NCBI GenBank assembly: GCA_007130745.1
Contig: SLRW01000130.1
Span: 1 to 30,419, forward strand
DNA from: Gammaproteobacteria bacterium
Lineage (GTDB): Bacteria; Pseudomonadota; Gammaproteobacteria; UBA5335; SLRW01
DNA length: 30,419 nucleotides
Direction: 5' to 3'
The position numbers and the translations under genes were made by a program. Positions 24,303 to 30,419 of this stretch are shown one piece after another. Within the stretch, counting starts at the first letter, position 1; each line of letters begins with the position of its first letter. Under the pieces are notes generated by a model. It was not told the origin of the DNA. It saw only the letters and a list, made by a program, of their open reading frames with translations, and searched no databases.

Positions 24303-25150
24303 GCGTACTTCCCCCATGCCACCTCCGCCACGGCGCGCACTATCGCCAGTGCATCTGCCGTAGGCTGCACATCATGTACGCGGAGCAAGTGCGCGCCGCG
24401 ACTCGCGGCCAGCACCGCCGCCGCCACACTGCCAGATAGCCGCTCGCCATCTTCACGCCCCAGCACGCCGGCAATCATGGACTTGCGCGACATGCCCGCC
24501 AGCACCGGCAGCCCCGGTTCACTCAAACGCTCCAGCCCGGCCAGCAACAGCAGATTATGCGTCAGAGTCTTGCCAAAACCGAAACCGGGATCAAGCAGCA
24601 GCCGGTCGCGCGGGATACCGGCCGCTTCACACTCACTGATACGCTGGTACAGAAACTCAAGTACTTCAGTGACCACATCAGCGTATGCGGGCGCCTGCTG
24701 CATGCTACCCGGCTCCCCCTGCATGTGCATCAGACAAACCGGTACGGCGCAGTCACGGGCAGCATCAAGCGCGCCAGGCAGGCGCAAGGCACGCACATCG
24801 TTGATCATGGCTGCGCCGGCGCCTACACCGGCCCGCATAACCTCGGGCTTGCTGGTATCAATGGAGACCGGAACGTCCAGTCGTGCCGACAGCGCCTCAA
24901 TCACCGGGATAACCCGCTCGAGTTCTTCATCCACAGATACCGGCGTGGCACCAGGCCGGGTGGATTCGCCGCCAACATCAATAATAGCGGCGCCTTCAGC
25001 CTGCATCTGCAGGGCTCGCCTGATGGCGACCGTCGGTTCCAGATACTCGCCGCCGTCGGAAAAAGAATCCGGGGTGACGTTCAGTACTCCCATCACCCGG
25101 GGGTAGCTCAGATCCAGACGGTGTCGCCCACAGTCAAGCTGCAAACCCAT
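24299..25150 (-). CDS. folP: Dihydropteroate synthase
   Basis: FolP condenses p-aminobenzoate with dihydropterin pyrophosphate in folate synthesis and is the sulfonamide target. The protein (283 residues from the ATG at 25150) shows all family motifs: VMGVLNVTPDSFSDGG, IIDVGGESTRPGA, DPGFGFGKTLTHN and HLLRVHDV. The ATG at 25150 has AGGGG five bases upstream and fits the usual N-terminus. An ATG at 25165 would add five residues. A strong terminator between ftsH and folP implies a separate promoter in about 25151-25220, where only weak candidates are visible. Confidence 0.96.
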   Translation of the reverse strand: MGLQLDCGRHRLDLSYPRVMGVLNVTPDSFSDGGEYLEPTVAIRRALQMQAEGAAIIDVGGESTRPGATPVSVDEELERVIPVIEALSARLDVPVSIDTSKPEVMRAGVGAGAAMINDVRALRLPGALDAARDCAVPVCLMHMQGEPGSMQQAPAYADVVTEVLEFLYQRISECEAAGIPRDRLLLDPGFGFGKTLTHNLLLLAGLERLSEPGLPVLAGMSRKSMIAGVLGREDGERLSGSVAAAVLAASRGAHLLRVHDVQPTADALAIVRAVAEVAWGKYA

Positions 25151-25216
25151 TTTTCCCCTGTCCATAAAGGCAACATCGCAGGTGAGCGCGACGAATCAAA
25201 CAACCTTTCCTTAAGC

Positions 25217-25242
25217 AAAAACCGGCTGCCGAAGCAGCCGGT
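25217..25242 (-). terminator. Strong intrinsic terminator of ftsH
   Basis: On the minus strand a perfect 9-bp stem ACCGGCTGC/GCAGCCGGT (25242-25234 with 25229-25221), closed by a TTCG tetraloop, is followed by TTTTGCTT. It lies 26 bases after the ftsH stop and 71 bases before folP. Stem, UUCG loop and T run make this the clearest terminator in the window. Confidence 0.92.
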
Positions 25243-25268
25243 ACAAATCGCAGGCAACACCGGCGGCT

Positions 25269-27215
25269 TCAGGATGCCGGGCCCGGTGCCTCCTCGCTGC
25301 CACGGCCGCGCGAGGGCTCAGCCTTGTCGTCGGCAGCACTCTCGCCGCTCCCGCTGGCGCTGGCGCCGGCTGATGGTCCCCCGCCACTCCAGTCGGAAGG
25401 CTCTGGGGGTTCCTCACCACGCATAATGGCATCGATCTGGGTGCGATCAATGGTCTCGTATTTCATCAGCGCATCGGCCATGGCGTGCATGGTGTCCATG
25501 TTAGCCTCCAGAATCTCGCGCGCCTTGCGGTAATTGCGATCGATGATCCCGCGCACTTCCTTGTCGATAGACTGCTGGGTCTCCTCGGAGTAAATCGGCT
25601 GACGCGGCGGCTGACCGAGATAGGCCTGTTGCTCATCGTCACTGTAGTTAAGCGGTCCAAGATTATCCGACAGTCCCCACTTGGTGACCATGTTGCGGGC
25701 AATCTCCGTGGCCCGCTCGATATCATCCGAAGCGCCGGTGGTGACATTCTCGTTACCAAAGATCATCTCTTCAGCCAGGCGGCCGCCGAAGATGCTGCAC
25801 AGGCGCGCCTCCAGATATTTGCGGCTGTGGCTGTAGCGGTCTTCTTCCGGCAGGAACATGGTCACACCCAGGGCGCGACCGCGCGGCATGATGCTGACTT
25901 TGTGTACCGGATCGTGCCCTTCCAGGGACAGGCCGATGATGGCGTGGCCGGACTCATGGTAGGCCGTGAGGCGTTTTTCATCCTCGTTCATGACCATGGA
26001 ACGGCGCTCGGCCCCCATCATGATCTTGTCCTTGGCCTTCTCCAGCATTTCCATGTCGACCAGACGACGATTGGAACGAGCCGACAGCAGCGCGGCCTCG
26101 TTGACCAGATTGCCGAGATCGGCACCGGAAAAGCCGGGGGTACCGCGCGCAATCACGGCCGGGTCGACATCATCGGCTACCGGCACCTTGCGCATGTGTA
26201 CACGCAGAATCTGCTCCCGTCCGCGCACGTCAGGCAGGCCCACCGGAACCTGGCGGTCAAAGCGGCCGGGGCGCAGCAACGCACGGTCAAGCACATCAGG
26301 ACGGTTGGTCGCGGCAATCACGATCACGCCTTCGTTGCCTTCGAAACCGTCCATTTCCACCAGCAGCTGATTCAGCGTCTGCTCGCGTTCATCATGCCCG
26401 CCACCCATACCGGCGCCCCGGTGACGGCCCACAGCGTCAATCTCGTCAATGAAGATAATACAGGGCGCGTGCTTCTTGGCCTGCTCGAACATGTCGCGCA
26501 CCCGCGAGGCACCGACGCCGACAAACATTTCCACAAAATCGGACCCGGAGATGGTGAAAAACGGCACCTTGGCCTCGCCGGCAATAGCGCGCGCCAGCAA
26601 GGTCTTGCCGGTACCCGGGGGACCCACCATCAAGACACCGCGCGGGATAGTGCCGCCCAGGCGCTGGAACTTCTGGGGCTCCTTGAGGAAGTCCACCAGC
26701 TCTTCGACTTCTTCCTTGGCTTCTTCCACCCCGGCCACATCGGCAAAGGTGACCTTGACCTGGTCCTCGCCCAGCAGACGCGCCTTGCTCTTGCCGAAAC
26801 TGAAGGCGCCACGCCCCCCGGCGCCTCCACCCTGCATCTGGCGCATGAAATAAATCCACACCCCGATCAACAACAGGAAGGGGAACCAGGACAGGAATAT
26901 CTGCCACAACGCCGAGGGACTGTCGGGTTCTCGGCCTTCAATGCTGACGTTGTGATCCAGCAGATCACCGATCAACGCCGAGTTATTGGTCTCGGGGCTG
27001 TAGGTGCGGAAAGCCTCGCCATTGCGCCACACGCCTTCGATTTTCTGGCCATCAATCTCGACGTTATCCACGCGCCCGGCGCGCACGTCCGACAGGAAAG
27101 CGGAATAATTGATTTCCTGAGCCTGCTGCTCGGGGGTGCCAAAATTATTGAATACCGCCATCAGCACCACGGCGATGACCATCCACAGGATCAGGTTTTT
27201 TGTCATATCGCTCAA
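25269..27215 (-). CDS. ftsH: ATP-dependent zinc metalloprotease FtsH
   Basis: FtsH is the inner-membrane AAA+ protease that degrades unassembled membrane proteins and short-lived regulators such as LpxC and sigma-32 in relatives. The 648-residue protein has two membrane helices (about 7-23 and 105-123) flanking a periplasmic domain. The AAA module has Walker A GPPGTGKT (198-205), Walker B IIFIDEID (253-260) and the SRH region ATNRPDVLDRALLRPGRFDR. The zinc site is HESGH (420-424). The tail is rich in Ser, Gly and acidic residues. The TTG at 27215 has AGAGGA seven bases upstream; the ATG at 27206 (MTKNLILW) aligns better with other FtsH starts but lies too far from that site. It follows rlmE by 116 bases. 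Confidence 0.97.
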   Translation of the reverse strand: MSDMTKNLILWMVIAVVLMAVFNNFGTPEQQAQEINYSAFLSDVRAGRVDNVEIDGQKIEGVWRNGEAFRTYSPETNNSALIGDLLDHNVSIEGREPDSPSALWQIFLSWFPFLLLIGVWIYFMRQMQGGGAGGRGAFSFGKSKARLLGEDQVKVTFADVAGVEEAKEEVEELVDFLKEPQKFQRLGGTIPRGVLMVGPPGTGKTLLARAIAGEAKVPFFTISGSDFVEMFVGVGASRVRDMFEQAKKHAPCIIFIDEIDAVGRHRGAGMGGGHDEREQTLNQLLVEMDGFEGNEGVIVIAATNRPDVLDRALLRPGRFDRQVPVGLPDVRGREQILRVHMRKVPVADDVDPAVIARGTPGFSGADLGNLVNEAALLSARSNRRLVDMEMLEKAKDKIMMGAERRSMVMNEDEKRLTAYHESGHAIIGLSLEGHDPVHKVSIMPRGRALGVTMFLPEEDRYSHSRKYLEARLCSIFGGRLAEEMIFGNENVTTGASDDIERATEIARNMVTKWGLSDNLGPLNYSDDEQQAYLGQPPRQPIYSEETQQSIDKEVRGIIDRNYRKAREILEANMDTMHAMADALMKYETIDRTQIDAIMRGEEPPEPSDWSGGGPSAGASASGSGESAADDKAEPSRGRGSEEAPGPAS

Positions 27216-27331
27216 AGGGACAATCCTCTTGCGCAGCTCAAACCGGGATCAGGGCCCGGCGGGGGAAGTCAGATCACCGGGATTGGGCTGCCGATGCATA
27301 AAACCACCTGCCCGATACGCATTGGACCATA

Positions 27332-27955
27332 CTACAATTGATAGTTCCGGGCCAGCAGATAGACCTCGCGACTGCGGTCCCGCGAGGCGTCCGGCTTACG
27401 GGTCAAGACACGCTCGAAATCTGCCCGCAGCGTAGCGATAAAAGCGTCAAAGCCTTCCCCCTGAAAAACCTTGACCAGCAAATCGCCGCCCGGAACCAGC
27501 GCCTCGCTGACCAGCGCATGGGCCAGCTCGGCAAGGTACATGGCGCGGGGCTGATCCACGCTCCGCACCCCGCTCATATTAGGCGCCATATCCGACATCA
27601 CCAGATCTACCGGTTGCCCGGCCAGTTGCGCATGCAGTTGTTCAAGCACCGACGCTTCCGTGAAATCGCCCTGGATAAAGGTCACCCCGGGCAACGTCGG
27701 CATTTCCAGAACATCCAGGGCAATCACCCGCCCGCCCGGTGCTACCTTGCCGGCTGCATACTGACTCCAGCCGCCGGGGGCGGCCCCCAGATCGACTACA
27801 GTCATTCCCGGGCGCAACAAGCTGTCGCGGGCATCTATCTGGGCCAGCTTGTAGACCGCCCGCCCGCGCCAGCCTTCCCGTTGCGCCCGCTTCACCCAGG
27901 GGTCATTAAAATGCTCGTCCAGCCAGCGCTGGCTACTACCCCGCTTGCGCGCCAT
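27332..27955 (-). CDS. rlmE: 23S rRNA (uridine-2'-O)-methyltransferase RlmE
   Basis: RlmE (FtsJ/RrmJ) methylates the 2'-OH of U2552 in the A-loop of 23S rRNA in assembled 50S particles. The 207-residue protein begins with the RNA-binding SSQRWLDEHFNDPWVKRAQREG, contains the SAM motif VVDLGAAPGGWSQYA, and shows the K-D-K-E tetrad in YKLAQID, SDMAPNMSG, LVKVFQGEGFD and the final SREVYLLA. The ATG at 27955 has AAGGGAG five bases upstream. As in E. coli it precedes ftsH and is divergent from yhbY. I saw no sigma-32-like promoter upstream, although E. coli uses one. Confidence 0.97.
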   Translation of the reverse strand: MARKRGSSQRWLDEHFNDPWVKRAQREGWRGRAVYKLAQIDARDSLLRPGMTVVDLGAAPGGWSQYAAGKVAPGGRVIALDVLEMPTLPGVTFIQGDFTEASVLEQLHAQLAGQPVDLVMSDMAPNMSGVRSVDQPRAMYLAELAHALVSEALVPGGDLLVKVFQGEGFDAFIATLRADFERVLTRKPDASRDRSREVYLLARNYQL

Positions 27956-27965
27956 GAAAACTCCC

Positions 27966-27994
27966 TTCGCAACCCTGTAACCGACTGGTAGACT
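27966..27994 (+). promoter_or_regulatory. Possible yhbY promoter
   Basis: TTCGCA (27966-27971) and TAGACT (27989-27994) are separated by 17 bases and each match the sigma-70 consensus at four of six positions. They lie about 47 bases before the yhbY start in the divergent rlmE-yhbY gap. Confidence 0.3.
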
Positions 27995-28040
27995 CGCCAG
28001 CCAACCCCGAACAGCGACGAGAGCCGCCGAGGCGCGATAA

Positions 28041-28343
28041 ATGAGTCAGCATTACCTTAACCCTCGCCAGAAACGCCACCTGCGCAGTCTCGCGCACAAG
28101 CTCAAGCCGGTAGTGATGATCGGCGCCGCCGGCTTGTCCGAAGCTGTGGCGCGCACAATTGAAGAAGAACTCAGCAACCACGAGCTGATCAAGGTGCGCG
28201 TGCGCAGCGACGACCCCGCCGAACGCGAGACCATTATTGAAGCACTCAGCCAGGATTTCGAGGCCGGCCTGGTCCAGCGTATGGGCCATATTGTGACATT
28301 GTACCGCCCCCACCCGGAAAAACCGCGTATACAATTCCCCTGA
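28041..28343 (+). CDS. yhbY: Ribosome assembly RNA-binding protein YhbY
   Basis: A 100-residue CRS1-YhbY (CRM) domain protein that binds precursors of the large ribosomal subunit. The core RRHLRSLAHKLKPVVMIGAAG-like region has the GxxG RNA-binding loop (GAAG). It is followed by LSEAVARTIEEELSNHELIKVRV and the C-terminal IVTLYRPHPEKPRI, all typical. The gene is divergent from rlmE, a conserved arrangement linking two 50S maturation factors. GAGG lies 8 bases before the ATG. Confidence 0.95.
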   Translation: MSQHYLNPRQKRHLRSLAHKLKPVVMIGAAGLSEAVARTIEEELSNHELIKVRVRSDDPAERETIIEALSQDFEAGLVQRMGHIVTLYRPHPEKPRIQFP

Positions 28344-28399
28344 AGCCCTCGTGAAGCTGTCGCCACTGCTGACGGCACTGACCAGGCCGTGAGCCAGCC

Positions 28400-29155
28400 A
28401 TGGACATATCCTTCCACCTGCTGCTGTTCGTCATTGCCACCGTGGCCAATCTGCTCTCGGCCCTGGCCGGCGGTGGTGCCGGCCTGTTGCAGCTACCCGC
28501 GCTGATCCTGCTGGGGCTGCCTTTTCCTGTAGCGCTGGCTACCCACAAGGTCGCCACAGTTGCCCTCGGCCTGGGCGCGAGCCTGCGTCACGCCCGCGAG
28601 CGCACGCTGGAACTGCGTTTTTCCGTGTATATCCTGCTGGCCGGTCTGCCCGGGGTAATCGCCGGCGCCAGTCTGATACTCACTGTCCCGGAGCGCCTGG
28701 CTGAAGTCGCCCTGGGTGTATTGATTGCCGGGCTGGGCGTCTATTCATGGGCCAGCCCCCGTCTGGGCCTTGATAGCACGCCTCGACGCCGGGATCGCCG
28801 TGGCTATCTGATCGGCGGCCTGGTGCTGTTGCTGCTGGGCGTTATCAACGGTTCCCTGACCGCCGGCTCCGGCCTGTTCGTCACCCTCTGGCTGGTGCGC
28901 TGGTTCGGACTGGATTACACCCGGGCGGTGGCCTATACCCTGGTGCTGGTGGGCGTCTTCTGGAACGGGGCCGGCGCCCTGACGCTGGGGCTACTGGGCG
29001 ATATTGAATGGACCTGGCTACCAGCGCTTATCGCCGGTTCACTGCTGGGCGGCTACCTGGGCGCCCATCTGGCCATCGTGAGGGGCAACCTGCTGATAAA
29101 ACGGGTTTTTGAGCTGGTGACCCTCCTGGTCGGCCTGCGCTTGATTATCGGCTAG
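28400..29155 (+). CDS. TauE/SafE (TSUP) family membrane transporter
   Basis: A 251-residue integral membrane protein with about eight hydrophobic segments in two inverted halves, the TSUP architecture. The N-terminal half has NLLSALAGGGAGLLQLPALI and the second half VINGSLTAGSGLFVTLWLV, the glycine-rich repeats characteristic of PF01925. TSUP proteins move sulfite, sulfoacetate or other organosulfur anions, usually out of the cell, but the substrate cannot be told from the sequence. It starts 56 bases after yhbY on the same strand and converges on cysS. Adjacency to cysS may be coincidental. Confidence 0.88.
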   Translation: MDISFHLLLFVIATVANLLSALAGGGAGLLQLPALILLGLPFPVALATHKVATVALGLGASLRHARERTLELRFSVYILLAGLPGVIAGASLILTVPERLAEVALGVLIAGLGVYSWASPRLGLDSTPRRRDRRGYLIGGLVLLLLGVINGSLTAGSGLFVTLWLVRWFGLDYTRAVAYTLVLVGVFWNGAGALTLGLLGDIEWTWLPALIAGSLLGGYLGAHLAIVRGNLLIKRVFELVTLLVGLRLIIG

Positions 29156-29299
29156 CCTCAAACCACGAAACGCAACCACAGCGCGTGTATCTCGGTATTT
29201 TCGGTGGCTTTTGTCTTTTAACCCCAAAGCTCAAACGGTAGCTGGATACGATACGGAACGGCAAAACCTGAAAGGTGACGAATAGAATCCCGACAGACG
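29156..29299. other. Convergent gap between the TSUP gene and cysS
   Basis: This 144-base stretch is noticeably richer in A and T than the rest of the window. I see no gene and no clear stem-loop terminator, although several short T runs are present (GGCTTTTGTCTTTT near 29212-29220). Confidence 0.3.
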
Positions 29300-30419
29300 C
29301 TAACCGCGTCGCCAGATGGTCCCTTGCGGGCCGTCCTCGAGGACGATGTCCCGGGCACTCAGCTCATCCCTGATGCGATCTGCCTCGGCAAAATCACGCG
29401 CTTTGCGAGCAGCTTCCCGCGCCTGCACCAGTGCCTCGATTTCGGCGTCTCCAGCCTCATCATCACCGCCGCCACGCAAGAAACGTTCGGGATCATCCTG
29501 GAGTATCCCCAGCGGCTCACCCAGCGCTCTCAGGGCGCCCGCCAGATCCTCATGCTTTACTTTATCTTTATCTTTTATCTTGTTGATTTCACGTGCAAGA
29601 TCGAAAAGAACCGCCAGGGCTTTCGGCGTATTGAAATCATCATCCATCGCCGCCACAAAAGCGGCTTGCCAGACCTCGGGCACCGTCGAAACCTGTCCAG
29701 GCGAAGTGCCCCGCAAGGCGATATACAAACGGCGCAACGACTCCTGTGCCGTCGCCAGACTGGCGTCGGAATAATTCAGCGGGCTGCGGTAATGACTGTT
29801 CACAATAAAGAAGCGCAGCACTTCGCCCGGATAATGGCTCAGCACATCACGAATGGTAAAGAAGTTGCCCAGTGACTTGGACATTTTCTCATTGTCGATC
29901 TGCACAAAACCGTTATGCATCCAGTAGCGGGCGAAGTCCTGGCCGGTGGCGGCACAGGACTGGGCAATCTCGTTTTCATGGTGCGGGAACTTGAGATCCA
30001 TGCCGCCACCATGGATATCAAAGCTCTCACCCAGGCAGGTAGTAGACATCGCCGAGCACTCGATGTGCCAGCCGGGTCGCCCCGTCCCCCAGGGCGCATC
30101 CCAGCCCGGCTCGCCCGCCTTGGCCGCCTTCCACAGCACAAAATCAAGCGGATCCTGCTTGGCCTCATCGACCTCAACCCGGGATCCGGCACGCAAATCC
30201 TCAAGTCGCTTGCCGGAGAGCCGACCGTAGCTCTCGAAGCGGCTGACATCGTAATACACATCGCCATTGTCGGCTTGATAGGCATAGCCCAGTTCCAACA
30301 GGCGTTTGATCATGGCCATCATTTCATCCATGAAGCCGGTGGCGCGGGGTTCGTGATCCGGCGGCAGAACACCAATTGCGGCGCAGTCTTCATCCATTGC
30401 GCGGGCGAAGTCGCTGGCC
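29300..30419 (-). CDS. cysS: Cysteinyl-tRNA synthetase, C-terminal part (N-terminus beyond the window)
   Basis: CysRS charges tRNA-Cys. The visible 372 residues run from within the connective region to the stop. The frame continues to the window edge upstream of the internal ATG at 30397 (ASDFARAMDEDC), so the true start and the HIGH motif lie outside. Visible signatures are the zinc-binding HIECSAMS and HHENEIAQSCA, the KMSKSLGN loop, and the anticodon-binding helical domain with MDDDFNTPKALA. A lysine/aspartate-rich KIKDKDKVKHED stretch sits in that domain (about 29560-29600). The end ARDIVLEDGPQGTIWRR is normal for the family. Confidence 0.96.
   Translation of the reverse strand, partial: ASDFARAMDEDCAAIGVLPPDHEPRATGFMDEMMAMIKRLLELGYAYQADNGDVYYDVSRFESYGRLSGKRLEDLRAGSRVEVDEAKQDPLDFVLWKAAKAGEPGWDAPWGTGRPGWHIECSAMSTTCLGESFDIHGGGMDLKFPHHENEIAQSCAATGQDFARYWMHNGFVQIDNEKMSKSLGNFFTIRDVLSHYPGEVLRFFIVNSHYRSPLNYSDASLATAQESLRRLYIALRGTSPGQVSTVPEVWQAAFVAAMDDDFNTPKALAVLFDLAREINKIKDKDKVKHEDLAGALRALGEPLGILQDDPERFLRGGGDDEAGDAEIEALVQAREAARKARDFAEADRIRDELSARDIVLEDGPQGTIWRRG

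Noticed and set aside
25485..27341. Long plus-strand open frame (about 618 codons) antisense to ftsH
   Set aside because: It mirrors a fully conserved FtsH on the other strand, and its histidine/glutamine/arginine-rich translation resembles no family. It is a by-product of GC-rich codon usage.
27956..28040. Heat-shock (sigma-32) promoter upstream of rlmE-ftsH, expected from E. coli
   Set aside because: No CTTGAA-like -35 with a CCCCAT-like -10 at suitable spacing was found on the minus strand in this gap or in 27216-27331.
1..30419. Mobile element, phage, CRISPR or defence island
   Set aside because: All confident genes are core functions in tight operons; no transposase, integrase, inverted-repeat ends, regularly spaced repeats or defence domains were seen.

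Overview
The window is a dense stretch of bacterial chromosome, GC-rich (roughly 60% by eye), with no mobile element, phage, CRISPR array, rRNA or tRNA that I can see. Gene content and order point to a gammaproteobacterium: a yafS-rnhA-dnaQ cluster divergent from gloB, yhbY divergent from rlmE-ftsH, TmcA, a standalone CsrA, and a complete System I (ccmABCDEFGHI) cytochrome c maturation operon. A complete seven-gene Mrp Na+(K+)/H+ antiporter operon fits a marine, halophilic or alkaline habitat (inference). I cannot name a genus.

Layout from left to right. (1) 1-3276, minus strand: a possible start of a gene running off the left edge, an unassigned SAM methyltransferase with a long N-terminal extension, and tmcA (tRNA-Met wobble cytidine acetyltransferase). 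(2) 3402-3578, plus strand: a small divergent CsrA paralogue that converges on the ccm operon. (3) 3590-11086, minus strand: ten genes in one run with every junction overlapping by 1-4 bases. A putative double-hotdog acyl thioesterase-like protein is followed by ccmA, B, C, D, E, F, G, H and I. (4) 11143-16870, minus strand: mrpABCDEFG. A weak intrinsic terminator lies between mrpG and the thioesterase-like gene. (5) 17168-19173, minus strand: yafS-like methyltransferase, rnhA and dnaQ; gloB diverges at 19232. (6) 20119-20901, plus strand: fabI, with a perfect 9-bp hairpin in its leader, converging on ppiD. (7) 20996-27955, minus strand: rlmE, ftsH, a strong UUCG-loop terminator, then folP, glmM and ppiD. 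(8) 28041-29155, plus strand: yhbY and a TauE/SafE-type membrane transporter. (9) 29300 to the right edge, minus strand: cysS, with its N-terminus outside the window.

Functionally the window is mostly housekeeping: haem export and attachment to apocytochrome c, cation/proton exchange, tRNA and 23S rRNA modification, ribosome assembly, proofreading, methylglyoxal detoxification, fatty acid synthesis, folate and cell-wall precursor synthesis, and membrane and periplasmic protein quality control. I found no convincing new defence, mobile or biosynthetic system. The points most worth a second look are the thioesterase-like gene translationally coupled to ccmA, the extra CsrA, the methyltransferase next to tmcA, an in-frame duplication inside ccmD, and several start-codon and terminator details that change how the operons are read.
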